This document shows, in pieces, positions 8,342 through 15,939 of a DNA stretch of 64,000 nucleotides. A program made the position numbers and the translations under genes. How positions within the stretch are numbered: position 1 is the stretch's first letter; every line of letters starts with the position of its first letter. The stretch lies in the NCBI GenBank assembly GCA_002928735.1, contig PERL01000011.1:42696-106695 (forward strand). The letters are read 5' to 3'. Origin of the DNA: Hyphomicrobium sp. (GTDB taxonomy: Bacteria; Pseudomonadota; Alphaproteobacteria; Rhizobiales; Hyphomicrobiaceae). Below the pieces are notes generated by a model. The model was given only the letters and a program-made list of their open reading frames with translations, did no database searches and was not told where the DNA came from.

Positions 8342-8561
8342 ATCCCCGGCGGCGGTTGCCGAGCCGCATTTCCACGCGGCGGCGGACGGCCTTGGCATGA
8401 TCGACAGCCGCCGCGACGCGGCCATCGCTCCGTGCAATCCGCTCGAAATCCCGCTCCGCGAGAGGATCGAGACGGCCCGAGACATAATCGCTGACGTCAG
8501 TGGCCAGCGGTTCCTCCGCCCAGCCGAAAAAGTCAGCCGTCTCGGTGTGTGCGTCAGCCAT
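8334..8561 (-). CDS. Small hypothetical protein downstream of the 25-aa membrane microprotein
   Basis: 75 residues, acidic first half and strongly Arg-rich C-terminus. The segment YVSGRLDPLAERDFERIARSD resembles the short helical repeat seen at the N-terminus of some anti-sigma factors (LDPLER..FE), but no zinc-binding residues are present, so no function is assigned. It starts four bases after the stop of the 25-residue gene and has no ribosome site of its own, which suggests translational coupling in a two-gene unit. Its 3' end contains the promoter of the PRC-barrel gene. Confidence 0.6.
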   Translation of the reverse strand: MADAHTETADFFGWAEEPLATDVSDYVSGRLDPLAERDFERIARSDGRVAAAVDHAKAVRRRVEMRLGNRRRGWN

Positions 8562-8565
8562 GGCG

Positions 8566-8643
8566 CTAGATCACGTTGAAGATGTTCAACAGAAAGATCA
8601 CCGAAATCGGCACGCCGATAATCCACAGGGCTACGGACTTCAT
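8566..8643 (-). CDS. 25-residue membrane microprotein
   Basis: A complete frame ATG 8643 to TAG 8566 encoding 25 residues: short basic start (MKS), then one hydrophobic helix (VALWIIGVPISVIFLLNIF) and no more. A clear AAGGAG lies six bases upstream. It looks like the single-helix inner-membrane microproteins found next to stress genes. Near-match EcfG promoter at 8726-8750. Too short for normal gene callers. Confidence 0.68.
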   Translation of the reverse strand: MKSVALWIIGVPISVIFLLNIFNVI

Positions 8644-8725
8644 TGCATTCTCCTTCGCTATTCCACCTGACTCCCTGCTGGCGCCGGAATCCTCCGTTCA
8701 CGCGCCGCGACAGGGTTGTGGGCAT

Positions 8726-8750
8726 AACGCCGGACCCTGAAACTGGTTTC
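8726..8750 (-). promoter_or_regulatory. Near-match EcfG promoter (microprotein unit)
   Basis: Minus strand GAAAC (8750-8746), 16 bases, CGTT (8729-8726); one mismatch in the -35 box, exact spacing, C after the box as in the perfect copies. About 80 bases before ATG 8643. Confidence 0.42.
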
Positions 8751-8794
8751 CGGCTGCGACGACTTTGCCGTCGCAATGCGGGATACACGCACCG

Positions 8795-10612
8795 CTACGC
8801 GGCATCGGCGGAGGCAATAGATCGCGTCGGCTCGAAGTCGAGCGCAGCAACGGCCTCGGTGACGCTGTGCCAGAGTGGAATACCCTCCGGTAGCGCAGCC
8901 CGGTCGAGACCGAAGCCCGGCTCCACGGCTTCAAGGATCATGATCCGTGTGGTGGGAAACTGTTGCTGCGTCCGTTTAGCCAATATCCCGATCAACCGGC
9001 TTTCCATGCTGCCGGCCGTCACGATCACGATGGCATCCAGTTCGGCTTCGCTCTCGTCGGAAATCCGCTGTGCGACGGACAACAATCCCGACGATCCCTC
9101 GGACGCTTCCGCATCGATCCGCGGCGATTTGTCGAGCACGGCGGCCGCGAGCTTTGCGGTGAGGAGATCGAATTGACCGCGCGCGGGCACGACGAGAACC
9201 CGGTGCGCGCGTTCCGGCGACGACGGAGCGGCAGGCACGGTCTCGGTGATGAAATCGATGACGTCTTCGACCGTTTCGACGATATCGTCCCGCCGCGCAT
9301 CGTCGATCCGTCCACGCCGCTGATCGGCCGCCGCATGCCGAAGGGCCGGCAAAACGGCCGTATCGATGGCTGCGTTCACCCCGCGCTCTTCGATTTCATC
9401 TTCCACTTGCGCGATCGCCGCCGCGGTATCACCTGCCAGAATGCGGCGGTAGAGATCGAGATGCGGTTCCAGTGCCCGCTGGTCACCGAGCAGGATGCTG
9501 GCAAATTCGAGCCGCGGGATATAGGCACCAAGCACAACCAGCAGCAGTGTCAGTGGCGCGGCCAGAACCAGACCGATCGGCCCCCAGATCAAGACCCAGA
9601 AGCTCGCCGCCAGCACCATGGCAAATGGGCTGAGTCCGATGGACTTGCCCAGCACAGCCGGTTCCACGATGTGCCCCATGACAGGCTCGGCGATAAGGAA
9701 GAAGGTCGCCGTCGTCAGCGCCAGGCCCCAACCGGGATCCACGCCCGCCGCCAGAATGACGGGCGGAACAGCCGCAATAAAAGAGCCAATGTAGGGGATA
9801 AACCGGGCGATGGCGCCGACCACGCCCCACAGGATCGGATTGGGGACGCCGATCAATCCGAGAAAGATCCCCGTGACGATGCCAAAGCCGCCGTTGAGCA
9901 GCGCCTGCGTCAAGTAGAGCTTGGACAGCCGCGAACCGGCATCGCTCATCGCCGCGGTCGTGCCGCTCAGGTTATCCGTTCCAGCGAGCCGGATGAGCCG
10001 GTCGCGAATGTCCTCGTACTGCAGCAGAAGGAACATCGTGAAAAGAACGGTCAGCGCGAAAATCGTGCCCGGACCCGAGACGCGGTCGAGGATATCTGTC
10101 AGCGTTAGGGGCTTGTCCTTGCTTGCGTCGTCGTCCGGGGCGGAGCCGTTCGCTTTGGGCGTCGCATCGCCGAAGGATGTGCCGCTCTGCGTCGAAACCT
10201 TGGGCTCAGCAAACTCCTGCCGGATCGCATCATCCAACGCTTCGACCGCGTCGCTCGCCCGCTTTAGCGTGCCCGGCCCCTGTCCAAGGCTCGAAACCCA
10301 CCGTGCCTTTTCGACGAGATTCTCGCGATAGCCCTGTAAATCACCCGCAAGCGACAGCATCTGCGTGCTGAGTATGGCGGTCAACGAGACGGCCGAGATA
10401 AATGCCCCGCCGAGGACGATCACAACGGCGATAGCACGCGGCAATTTCCAGCTCACGAGTTTTCGCACGATCGGGTTGAGCATGAAGGAAAAGATGGTGG
10501 CGATAGCCAGTGGAATGAGAAGATCGGCGCCATAAATCAGGCCAGCGATACTGAGCGCTGCAATAATGAATGACGCTTGAAGCGTGCGCAGGTTGTCCGC
10601 AAGCATGGGCAT
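8795..10612 (-). CDS. AI-2E family transporter with long soluble C-terminal extension
   Basis: 605 residues from ATG 10612, well above the ~350 of ordinary AI-2E/PerM permeases. Helices fill about 10-390 with a ~60-residue polar insert (about 135-190) between the second and third helix groups; the family core IPYIGSFIAAVPPVI and the conserved EPVMGHIVEPAVLGKSIGLSP motif are present. After ~395 comes a soluble region: a helical part with repeated acidic residues, then an alpha/beta-like segment (HRVLVVPARGQFDLLTAKL... LDAIVIVTAGSMESRL) of ~110 residues. Transport substrate unknown. Divergent from the csbD gene; a weak EcfG-like box precedes it. Confidence 0.85.
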   Translation of the reverse strand: MPMLADNLRTLQASFIIAALSIAGLIYGADLLIPLAIATIFSFMLNPIVRKLVSWKLPRAIAVVIVLGGAFISAVSLTAILSTQMLSLAGDLQGYRENLVEKARWVSSLGQGPGTLKRASDAVEALDDAIRQEFAEPKVSTQSGTSFGDATPKANGSAPDDDASKDKPLTLTDILDRVSGPGTIFALTVLFTMFLLLQYEDIRDRLIRLAGTDNLSGTTAAMSDAGSRLSKLYLTQALLNGGFGIVTGIFLGLIGVPNPILWGVVGAIARFIPYIGSFIAAVPPVILAAGVDPGWGLALTTATFFLIAEPVMGHIVEPAVLGKSIGLSPFAMVLAASFWVLIWGPIGLVLAAPLTLLLVVLGAYIPRLEFASILLGDQRALEPHLDLYRRILAGDTAAAIAQVEDEIEERGVNAAIDTAVLPALRHAAADQRRGRIDDARRDDIVETVEDVIDFITETVPAAPSSPERAHRVLVVPARGQFDLLTAKLAAAVLDKSPRIDAEASEGSSGLLSVAQRISDESEAELDAIVIVTAGSMESRLIGILAKRTQQQFPTTRIMILEAVEPGFGLDRAALPEGIPLWHSVTEAVAALDFEPTRSIASADAA

Positions 10613-10672
10613 GTTCGTTCTGTCCCCGTTCAATCTGCACACGCGCACCGGCGCTATGTCATCCGCAACCTG

Positions 10673-10697
10673 AACGCTGTGAATCCAGATTGGTTGC
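10673..10697 (-). promoter_or_regulatory. Near-match EcfG promoter (AI-2E transporter gene)
   Basis: Minus strand GCAAC (10697-10693), 16 bases, CGTT (10676-10673); one mismatch. It lies 61 bases before ATG 10612 and back-to-back with the perfect csbD promoter. Confidence 0.42.
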
Positions 10698-10716
10698 CAG
10701 ATTTGCGATGAACTCG

Positions 10717-10741
10717 GGAACCGTCATCGTGCGTGTGCGTT
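10717..10741 (+). promoter_or_regulatory. EcfG-type general stress promoter (csbD gene)
   Basis: GGAAC 10717-10721, 16 bases, CGTT 10738-10741; perfect match, 72 bases before ATG 10814. Confidence 0.85.
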
Positions 10742-10813
10742 GAGTGGGGACGGCGAGAAAAATTCTCTCGCCCAGCTAACAAAGTTTGATCCCTAGTGAT
10801 GAAGGAGAAGTCC

Positions 10814-11182
10814 ATGTCGGGTACGGGTGATAAGATCAAAGGCTACGCTAACGAAGCCGTCGGTAATTTGAAGCAGGGCGTCGGCAAGCTGGTCGGCTCG
10901 GACAAATTGCGCGCTGAAGGCGCGGTTCAGGAAGTGCAGGGCGAAGCTCAGCAGGCTGTTGGTTCGATCAAGAATGCCGCATCTGATGCACACGACAGCG
11001 TCACGTCGTCGTCCACTTCGGACAAGGTCTCCGGCCACTACAACGACGCCGCGGGCACCGTGAAGCAGAAGGTCGGCCGCGCTGTCGGATCGGCCGAACT
11101 CGAAGCCGAAGGTCTCGCCCAGGAAGCCAAGGGCGAAGCCCAGAAGATCAGCGGCGACATCAAGAAGACCGTTGGGCGTTAA
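10814..11182 (+). CDS. CsbD family stress protein with two tandem CsbD domains
   Basis: 122 residues from ATG 10814 (AAGGAG at seven bases; an in-frame GTG/ATG further upstream lacks this). Two copies of the CsbD motif: [20 protein letters not shown]...[15 protein letters not shown] (about 4-45) and [20 protein letters not shown]...[15 protein letters not shown] (about 70-110), separated by a Ser/Thr/Asp linker. CsbD proteins are small, hydrophilic, general-stress-induced proteins of unknown biochemistry; most have one domain. Perfect EcfG promoter upstream and terminator downstream make it a single-gene unit. Confidence 0.93.
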   Translation: MSGTGDKIKGYANEAVGNLKQGVGKLVGSDKLRAEGAVQEVQGEAQQAVGSIKNAASDAHDSVTSSSTSDKVSGHYNDAAGTVKQKVGRAVGSAELEAEGLAQEAKGEAQKISGDIKKTVGR

Positions 11183-11201
11183 CGCCTCGCGGGACTGCGG
11201 G

Positions 11202-11234
11202 AAGCGCTCCGGACACCGCGTCCGGGCGCTTTTT
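11202..11234 (+). terminator. Rho-independent terminator after csbD gene
   Basis: AGCGCTCCGGAC pairs with GTCCGGGCGCT (one mismatch) around a short loop, followed by five T, 20 bases past the stop. Confidence 0.85.
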
Positions 11235-11276
11235 CGTAGTCCGCCTAGGACGATGAAAATTTATCAGGACTGCCCG

Positions 11277-11301
11277 GGAACCGGGTTTGAAGCCTCGCGT
11301 T
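11277..11301 (+). promoter_or_regulatory. EcfG-type general stress promoter (DUF1328 gene)
   Basis: GGAAC 11277-11281, 16 bases, CGTT 11298-11301; perfect, 46 bases before ATG 11348. Confidence 0.85.
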
Positions 11302-11347
11302 CTCTCGACATCGTAATCCATGCAACGCACGCCAAGGAGCCCCTAAC

Positions 11348-11521
11348 ATGAACAATATTCTCTATTACGCCGTTGTCTTTCTCGTCGTCGCGCTGGTCGC
11401 GGCATTCCTCGGCTTCGGTGGCGTCGCCGGGACGGCAATGGAAGGCGCGCGCCTCCTCTTCTGGGTCGCCATCGTCCTGTTTGTGGTGGCACTGATCGCC
11501 GGCGTCATTCGCAGAGCGTGA
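11348..11521 (+). CDS. DUF1328 (YtjA-like) small inner-membrane protein
   Basis: 57 residues with AAGGAG eight bases before ATG 11348. Two hydrophobic helices (about 4-26 and 36-55) joined by GGVAGTAMEGAR, the standard DUF1328 pattern (AxFLGFGGxAG...A). These two-helix proteins are common in proteobacterial stress regulons; function unknown. Perfect EcfG promoter 46 bases upstream. Confidence 0.88.
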   Translation: MNNILYYAVVFLVVALVAAFLGFGGVAGTAMEGARLLFWVAIVLFVVALIAGVIRRA

Positions 11522-11623
11522 CGGCAACCGCTGGAGCCGACAGGCCCCGCGAATTGAATGAAGCGGCCGGACGGCGCACACCGCGACGTCCGGCCGTTGC
11601 TATGCTGAAAAGGGGTGACGGCA

Positions 11624-13045
11624 ATGCCAGACTTGAACCCGGCGCAGCGGAAGACGCGCATCATTCTCCTCGCGCTTGCGTTGCTGCTTCCGACGCTATC
11701 CCTGATCCCGCTCGGCGGACTTTATCTTTATGAACACGGTTGGCTGCTTCCCTGGGCGGTTGCGGCACTTATGGTGGCTGCAGCAGGATTCCTGGTCGAG
11801 CGCCGCTGGATGACGTCGGGCGAACGCCGCCTGGCCAAAATGGAAGCGGCCGACGAGCGCCGCCGCCGCGATGGCCATCTCACGTTGTCGGATCGCGCCT
11901 GGGCCGACGTGCGCGCCATTGCCGCCAAAGTCGATCCCGAAACACTGACGTCATCCGAAGCCGTTCTTGCGCTGGGTCAACGCACCATCGATGCCGTCGC
12001 CCGGCGCATGCATCCGGAAAAATCCGACGCCGTTTGGCAATTCACGCTACCTGAGGCTCTCGTTATCGCCGAGCGCGTCAGCAGCCGCCTTGGACGCTTC
12101 GTCGAAACGCAAATTCCCCTCGGTGATCGCCTCACGGTGGCTCAATTGATGGCCGTCTATCGCTGGCGCGGTATGGTTGGCGTTGCCGAGCGCGCTTACG
12201 ATATCTGGCGCGTCATCCGCCTCGCCAATCCCGCAACCGCGGTCACGCATGAAGCCCGCGAACAACTCTCCCGCGCCGTCGTGAACTGGAGCAAGGAGCG
12301 CGTCGGCCGCCGGATCGCGGAAGCCTACGTCGAAGAAGTCGGCCGCGCCGCCATCGATCTCTATGGCGGGATACTGCGGCCCCATGCGGAAGCAGAAGCC
12401 GCCGGCGCGGCAGTAGCGCAAGATGGCGTGCGCCCGGGCCGCGCTGTGCGGGCGGTTGTCATCGGCGCCTCACCGACACGTCTCGAAACCACGACTGCGC
12501 TGGTAGCCGCCGCCGATCGCGAAACCGAATTGGAAGGCAAGCCGCGCATCTTGATTGAGGTGAGCGACGCGGTCGATGACGACGCGGTGGGACGCCGTCA
12601 ATTCATCCGAAGTGTTTCGGACAGCGATATCGTGGTGTGGTGCGTCGATCATCAGCGCGGTGTCACGCCCGGTGATGTGGCAGCCATCGACATCCTGAAG
12701 CGAACCGTCGAAGCAGGCAAACTCGCATCGCCGCCCGGTATTGTCGTTGCCGCCGTGCAACCCGTTGGCGGCGCATTGACGGATCCTGAAGCTCATGCCG
12801 AACCTCTGTCCGCGCCCCTCGAAACATTTGGCCGCATGCCGGTTGTGACGCTGCTGTTGGCAGCGGACGGACCACAGCGCGATCTCGACATGGCAGCCCT
12901 GGTGCGCGCGGTGCGCGATCAAGCCGAGCGCGCGCCGGCCTTTGCGGCACGCCATCGCGCTAGCCGCGGCATGGGTTCAGCAGCGCGCCAGGCAGTCAGT
13001 GCCGCCGGCACGTTGGCAGGACAGATCTTTGGCCGCCGCAACTGA
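11624..13045 (+). CDS. Membrane-anchored GTPase-like protein lacking a canonical P-loop
   Basis: 473 residues; ATG 11624 is favoured over GTG 11615 because the AGGGG element is properly spaced only for it. Two membrane helices (about 12-35, 41-57), a long helical region (70-260), then an alpha/beta region (270-420) resembling the G domain of a large membrane GTPase: RAVVIGASPTRLETTTALV occupies the P-loop position but lacks the GK(S/T), and VVWCVDHQRGVTPGDVAAID looks like the switch/G3-G4 region. It may be a degenerate, non-hydrolysing GTPase. No relative of known function recognised. Sits between EcfG-controlled genes, ~100 bases after DUF1328 on the same strand. Confidence 0.62.
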   Translation: MPDLNPAQRKTRIILLALALLLPTLSLIPLGGLYLYEHGWLLPWAVAALMVAAAGFLVERRWMTSGERRLAKMEAADERRRRDGHLTLSDRAWADVRAIAAKVDPETLTSSEAVLALGQRTIDAVARRMHPEKSDAVWQFTLPEALVIAERVSSRLGRFVETQIPLGDRLTVAQLMAVYRWRGMVGVAERAYDIWRVIRLANPATAVTHEAREQLSRAVVNWSKERVGRRIAEAYVEEVGRAAIDLYGGILRPHAEAEAAGAAVAQDGVRPGRAVRAVVIGASPTRLETTTALVAAADRETELEGKPRILIEVSDAVDDDAVGRRQFIRSVSDSDIVVWCVDHQRGVTPGDVAAIDILKRTVEAGKLASPPGIVVAAVQPVGGALTDPEAHAEPLSAPLETFGRMPVVTLLLAADGPQRDLDMAALVRAVRDQAERAPAFAARHRASRGMGSAARQAVSAAGTLAGQIFGRRN

Positions 13046-13081
13046 CCACACATTGAAATTGCACGACCACGTTCGCCCATC

Positions 13082-13106
13082 GGAACCATAACCCAAGGGC
13101 CGCGTT
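13082..13106 (+). promoter_or_regulatory. EcfG-type general stress promoter (DUF883 gene)
   Basis: GGAAC 13082-13086, 16 bases, CGTT 13103-13106; perfect, 55 bases before ATG 13162. Confidence 0.85.
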
Positions 13107-13161
13107 ACTGGTCCGCACGCTGGAAATTGCTGGCGAATATACACACCGGAGGAGAACCACC

Positions 13162-13458
13162 ATGGCCACCACGTCAAGCTATTCGAACGTCAACCGCGAC
13201 GAACTTGGACGCGATGCCGCCAACCGCGCGTCCGACCTCGCCGACAAGGCCGGCAAGCAGATCGATCGTGCCCTCGACAGCGCTGAAGGCGTGGCCCGTC
13301 AGGTCGCGGATCAGGGCCGTGAAGCCACCGAACGCGTCGGCGAAGTCGCCGGCAACATTAAGGGCGCAGTCGACAAGTCCGTGAAGGACCAACCGATGGC
13401 CACCCTCGCCGTTGCCGCCGCCGTGGGCTTCGTGCTCGGCGCGCTCTGGAAGTCGTAA
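13162..13458 (+). CDS. DUF883 (ElaB/YqjD-like) membrane-anchored protein
   Basis: 98 residues, ribosome site GGAGGAG seven bases upstream. A long amphipathic helix rich in Ala, Asp, Arg and Gln (about 10-75) ends in a C-terminal membrane anchor (LAVAAAVGFVLGALWKS), the DUF883 layout. E. coli YqjD and ElaB bind ribosomes at the inner membrane in stationary phase; a similar role here is family-level inference. Perfect EcfG promoter upstream; the next gene follows in 54 bases. Confidence 0.87.
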   Translation: MATTSSYSNVNRDELGRDAANRASDLADKAGKQIDRALDSAEGVARQVADQGREATERVGEVAGNIKGAVDKSVKDQPMATLAVAAAVGFVLGALWKS

Positions 13459-13512
13459 ATCTTAAAACCGGCAGCACCACCTGCCGCATAAACCAGCAAC
13501 GGGGGCACGGAT

Positions 13513-14019
13513 ATGTTCGGATTTGGTTCCATTTTTCGCAAGGCGCAAGCGACGGTCGATAACGCCATCGCTCAACTTGTGTGGGGCCTTCTGATCGCTG
13601 TGCCCCTGCTTGTTGCGTTAGGCTATGCGACGGCAGCCGTGTCGACGGTCCTGCATCGGCGATACGAGCCCGAGATTGCGGATTTGATTGTTGCGGGCAG
13701 TTATGCCGCCATCGCAGCCGTGATGGGCCTGATTTACGTGGTCCGCAATCCGGGCGCTGCCGCGGAGGTCGCTCCCGCCGCCGATGAGCAAAGCGCGGAG
13801 GCGACGGAAGCCGCCGCCGAGGCGCCTTTCCGGTCCTTCAGTCCGGCTGAGCGCGAAATGTTGCTCTCCGGTTTGATGACAGCCGCGCCGTTGGCCATAC
13901 GTCCCCTGCTCGCCGCGCTCTTCCGCAACCTGCCGATCGTCTTGGCCATTGCCGTTGCCGGATTCATCTTAACCCGCGCAGCCTCGTCTGAGGCTGATAT
14001 GCAACCGGCTGGTGAATAG
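13513..14019 (+). CDS. Hypothetical membrane protein paired with DUF883
   Basis: 168 residues with four predicted membrane helices: two near 22-45 and 58-77, a ~35-residue Ala/Glu-rich loop, then two near 118-135 and 138-155. Not a recognised family, but a membrane protein directly after a DUF883 gene recalls the yqjD-yqjE pairing in enterobacteria. Likely cotranscribed with the DUF883 gene from the EcfG promoter at 13082. It ends 60 bases before the nepR promoter. Confidence 0.65.
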   Translation: MFGFGSIFRKAQATVDNAIAQLVWGLLIAVPLLVALGYATAAVSTVLHRRYEPEIADLIVAGSYAAIAAVMGLIYVVRNPGAAAEVAPAADEQSAEATEAAAEAPFRSFSPAEREMLLSGLMTAAPLAIRPLLAALFRNLPIVLAIAVAGFILTRAASSEADMQPAGE

Positions 14020-14078
14020 ACGAAAAAGCTAGGTTCGTTAGGACCGTCATCGCGTTGCAAAAAAGATGGCAGCCGGGC

Positions 14079-14103
14079 GGAACCCTGATCGTGCTGACAC
14101 GTT
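14079..14103 (+). promoter_or_regulatory. EcfG-type promoter of nepR-ecfG (autoregulation)
   Basis: GGAAC 14079-14083, 16 bases, CGTT 14100-14103; perfect, 54 bases before ATG 14158. EcfG autoregulation through such a promoter is established in alphaproteobacteria. Confidence 0.9.
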
Positions 14104-14157
14104 CAGGTCTAGACTGGCGCTCACGTAGTTGAAACGCCTGAACGGGGTGGGGGCACG

Positions 14158-14397
14158 ATGAGCACGCAAAACGAGAAGTTCAACCATAGTGAAAGCAAGC
14201 AGCAGCCAGATCAAATGACCCCCGAGACCGCGAACACTGATACCGTCCAGCCACTGCCCCCAACCGCGGAAACGGAAATCGCTTCCGGTTTGAAGCGACT
14301 TTACGGCCAGATGCAGGCGGAGCCGATCCCCGACAAATTCGCCGGCCTCTTGGAGCAACTGGCCAAACTGGATCGCGAACCGGAGCAGCCTAAATGA
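14158..14397 (+). CDS. nepR: Anti-sigma factor NepR
   Basis: 79 residues, GGGG element upstream. The disordered N-terminal half is Gln/Thr/Pro-rich; the C-terminal half has the NepR core IASGLKRLYGQMQAEPIPDKF, the two short helices that clamp EcfG or, under stress, phosphorylated PhyR. It sequesters the sigma factor encoded next and overlaps it by four bases (ATGA), so both are made in step. Transcribed from the EcfG promoter at 14079. Confidence 0.95.
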   Translation: MSTQNEKFNHSESKQQPDQMTPETANTDTVQPLPPTAETEIASGLKRLYGQMQAEPIPDKFAGLLEQLAKLDREPEQPK

Positions 14398-14945
14398 CCA
14401 CGGCGCCCAGCCCGCAATTCCAAGCCGAATTGACGAAGTTGTTGCCCAACCTGCGCGCGTTCGCCCGCTCGCTGACGCGTTCGGGCGATCAGGCCGATGA
14501 TTTGGTGCAGGAAGCCTTGATGAAGGCCTGGCGCAACTGGGAGCAGTTTGCACCCGACAGCAATCTCAAGGCCTGGATGTTCACCATCCTGCGCAACGCG
14601 TACTTGTCGGAGATCCGCAAGCGCAAGAATGAAGTTCAAGACGTTGATGGCGAGTTTGCCGGGCAGGTCAGCGTAAAGGCTGAGCAGCCGGGACACATGG
14701 ATATGATCGATTTCCAAGCCGCGTTCGCCCAGTTGCTCCCCGAACACAAAGAAGCGCTCGTCCTTATTGGCGCGGAAGGCTTCTCATATGAAGAAGCAGC
14801 GCTCATGTGCGGTTGCGCTGTGGGCACGATGAAAAGCCGCGTAAACCGCGCCCGCAACAAACTGGCCCAGATCATGGGCCTCGAAAGTGCCGCCGAAATC
14901 GGCACTGGTGAGAAATCCGATCTTTTCGTCAGAACAGCAGTCTGA
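14394..14945 (+). CDS. ecfG: General stress ECF sigma factor EcfG
   Basis: 183 residues, ECF15-type. Region 2 spans about 20-85 (QADDLVQEALMKAWRNWEQF, AWMFTILRN) and region 4 about 105-165 (LPEHKEALVLIGAEGFSYEEAALMCGCAVGTMKSRVNRAR, helix-turn-helix at the end). It directs RNA polymerase to GGAAC-N16-CGTT promoters, many of which lie in this window. Held inactive by NepR; released when PhyR is phosphorylated. Overlaps nepR by four bases. Confidence 0.95.
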   Translation: MTTAPSPQFQAELTKLLPNLRAFARSLTRSGDQADDLVQEALMKAWRNWEQFAPDSNLKAWMFTILRNAYLSEIRKRKNEVQDVDGEFAGQVSVKAEQPGHMDMIDFQAAFAQLLPEHKEALVLIGAEGFSYEEAALMCGCAVGTMKSRVNRARNKLAQIMGLESAAEIGTGEKSDLFVRTAV

Positions 14946-15077
14946 CGAGGGAGCGAGCGGTAGGCGGAAAGCCCGAAGGTTTTGACCTTCCTGCATTGCC
15001 CGCCTATCAAAGACAAGAAACCAGGGACCCAGCGGTCCTCATCGTATGGTCGTGAACATATCACGGGGGAATGAGAA

Positions 15078-15881
15078 ATGAGTACGTCATTGGCCGATCT
15101 GGTTGCACCGCAACTGCCCTATCTGCGCCGTTTCGCGCGCGCCTTGATGGGCTCTCAGGATCGCGGCGATGCCTACGTCGTTGCGATGCTCGAGGCACTG
15201 GTGGCCGACCAGAAGCTGTTTGATCGCGCGATCGCACCCCGCACGGCAGCCTATAAGGCGTTCATCAAGGTGTGGAACACCGTTCCGATGAATGGCAGCG
15301 CCGAACCCGCCGGCGACATCGCCGACCGCCGCATCGAAACGCTGAACCCCGGCCCGCGCCAAGCCTTTCTCCTGGCCGCCGTGGAAGAATTCGGCACCCG
15401 CGACATCGCACTCATCCTCGATAAGTCGGAAGACGACGTTATCGACCTGATTGGTGACGCCAGCAAAGAGATCGCTGAACAGCTAGCCTCTCGCATCCTC
15501 ATCATCGAAGATGAGCCGCTGATCGCCCTCGATATCGAAGGCCTCGTCACCGATATCGGACATGAGGTGGTGGGTGTTGCGGCAACCCACAAGGAAGCGA
15601 TGGAATTGGCCCGCGAGAAGCGGCCTGAACTCATCCTTGCCGACATCCAACTCGCCGATGGCAGCTCAGGCATCGATGCCGTGAATGAAATTCTGATGGA
15701 GCTGAACGTTCCGGTGATCTTCATCACCGCCTACCCCGAACGCCTTCTCACCGGCGATAAACCGGAGCCCGCGTTCCTGGTCACGAAGCCATTCAAGCAT
15801 GAGATGGTAAAAGCCGTGATCAGTCAGGCCCTTTTCTTTGACGTGAAAGCAGGCGTGAAACAGCATGGTGCGGCTGCGTAA
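15078..15881 (+). CDS. phyR: Stress response regulator PhyR (anti-anti-sigma factor)
   Basis: 267 residues. N-terminal sigma-like domain (about 5-125) that imitates EcfG without DNA-binding ability, then a receiver domain (about 140-255) with IIEDEPL, phospho-acceptor Asp in ILADIQLADG, FITAYPE and VTKPF. In the known pathway phosphorylation opens the sigma-like domain, which then captures NepR. GGGGGA lies upstream of ATG 15078. It follows ecfG by 132 bases in the same direction; no separate EcfG promoter is visible in the gap, so it may share the nepR transcript or use another promoter. Confidence 0.96.
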   Translation: MSTSLADLVAPQLPYLRRFARALMGSQDRGDAYVVAMLEALVADQKLFDRAIAPRTAAYKAFIKVWNTVPMNGSAEPAGDIADRRIETLNPGPRQAFLLAAVEEFGTRDIALILDKSEDDVIDLIGDASKEIAEQLASRILIIEDEPLIALDIEGLVTDIGHEVVGVAATHKEAMELAREKRPELILADIQLADGSSGIDAVNEILMELNVPVIFITAYPERLLTGDKPEPAFLVTKPFKHEMVKAVISQALFFDVKAGVKQHGAAA

Positions 15882-15939
15882 GAGCCGCCGAGACACCCAG
15901 GGGCGAGGGCGGCTCCGCGGAAAGATTGGAAGGAAGCTC

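Noticed and set aside
8963..10108. 381-codon plus-strand open frame opposite the AI-2E transporter gene
   Set aside because: Arg/Asp/Gln-rich translation with no domain; a frame shadow of a GC-rich transporter gene.
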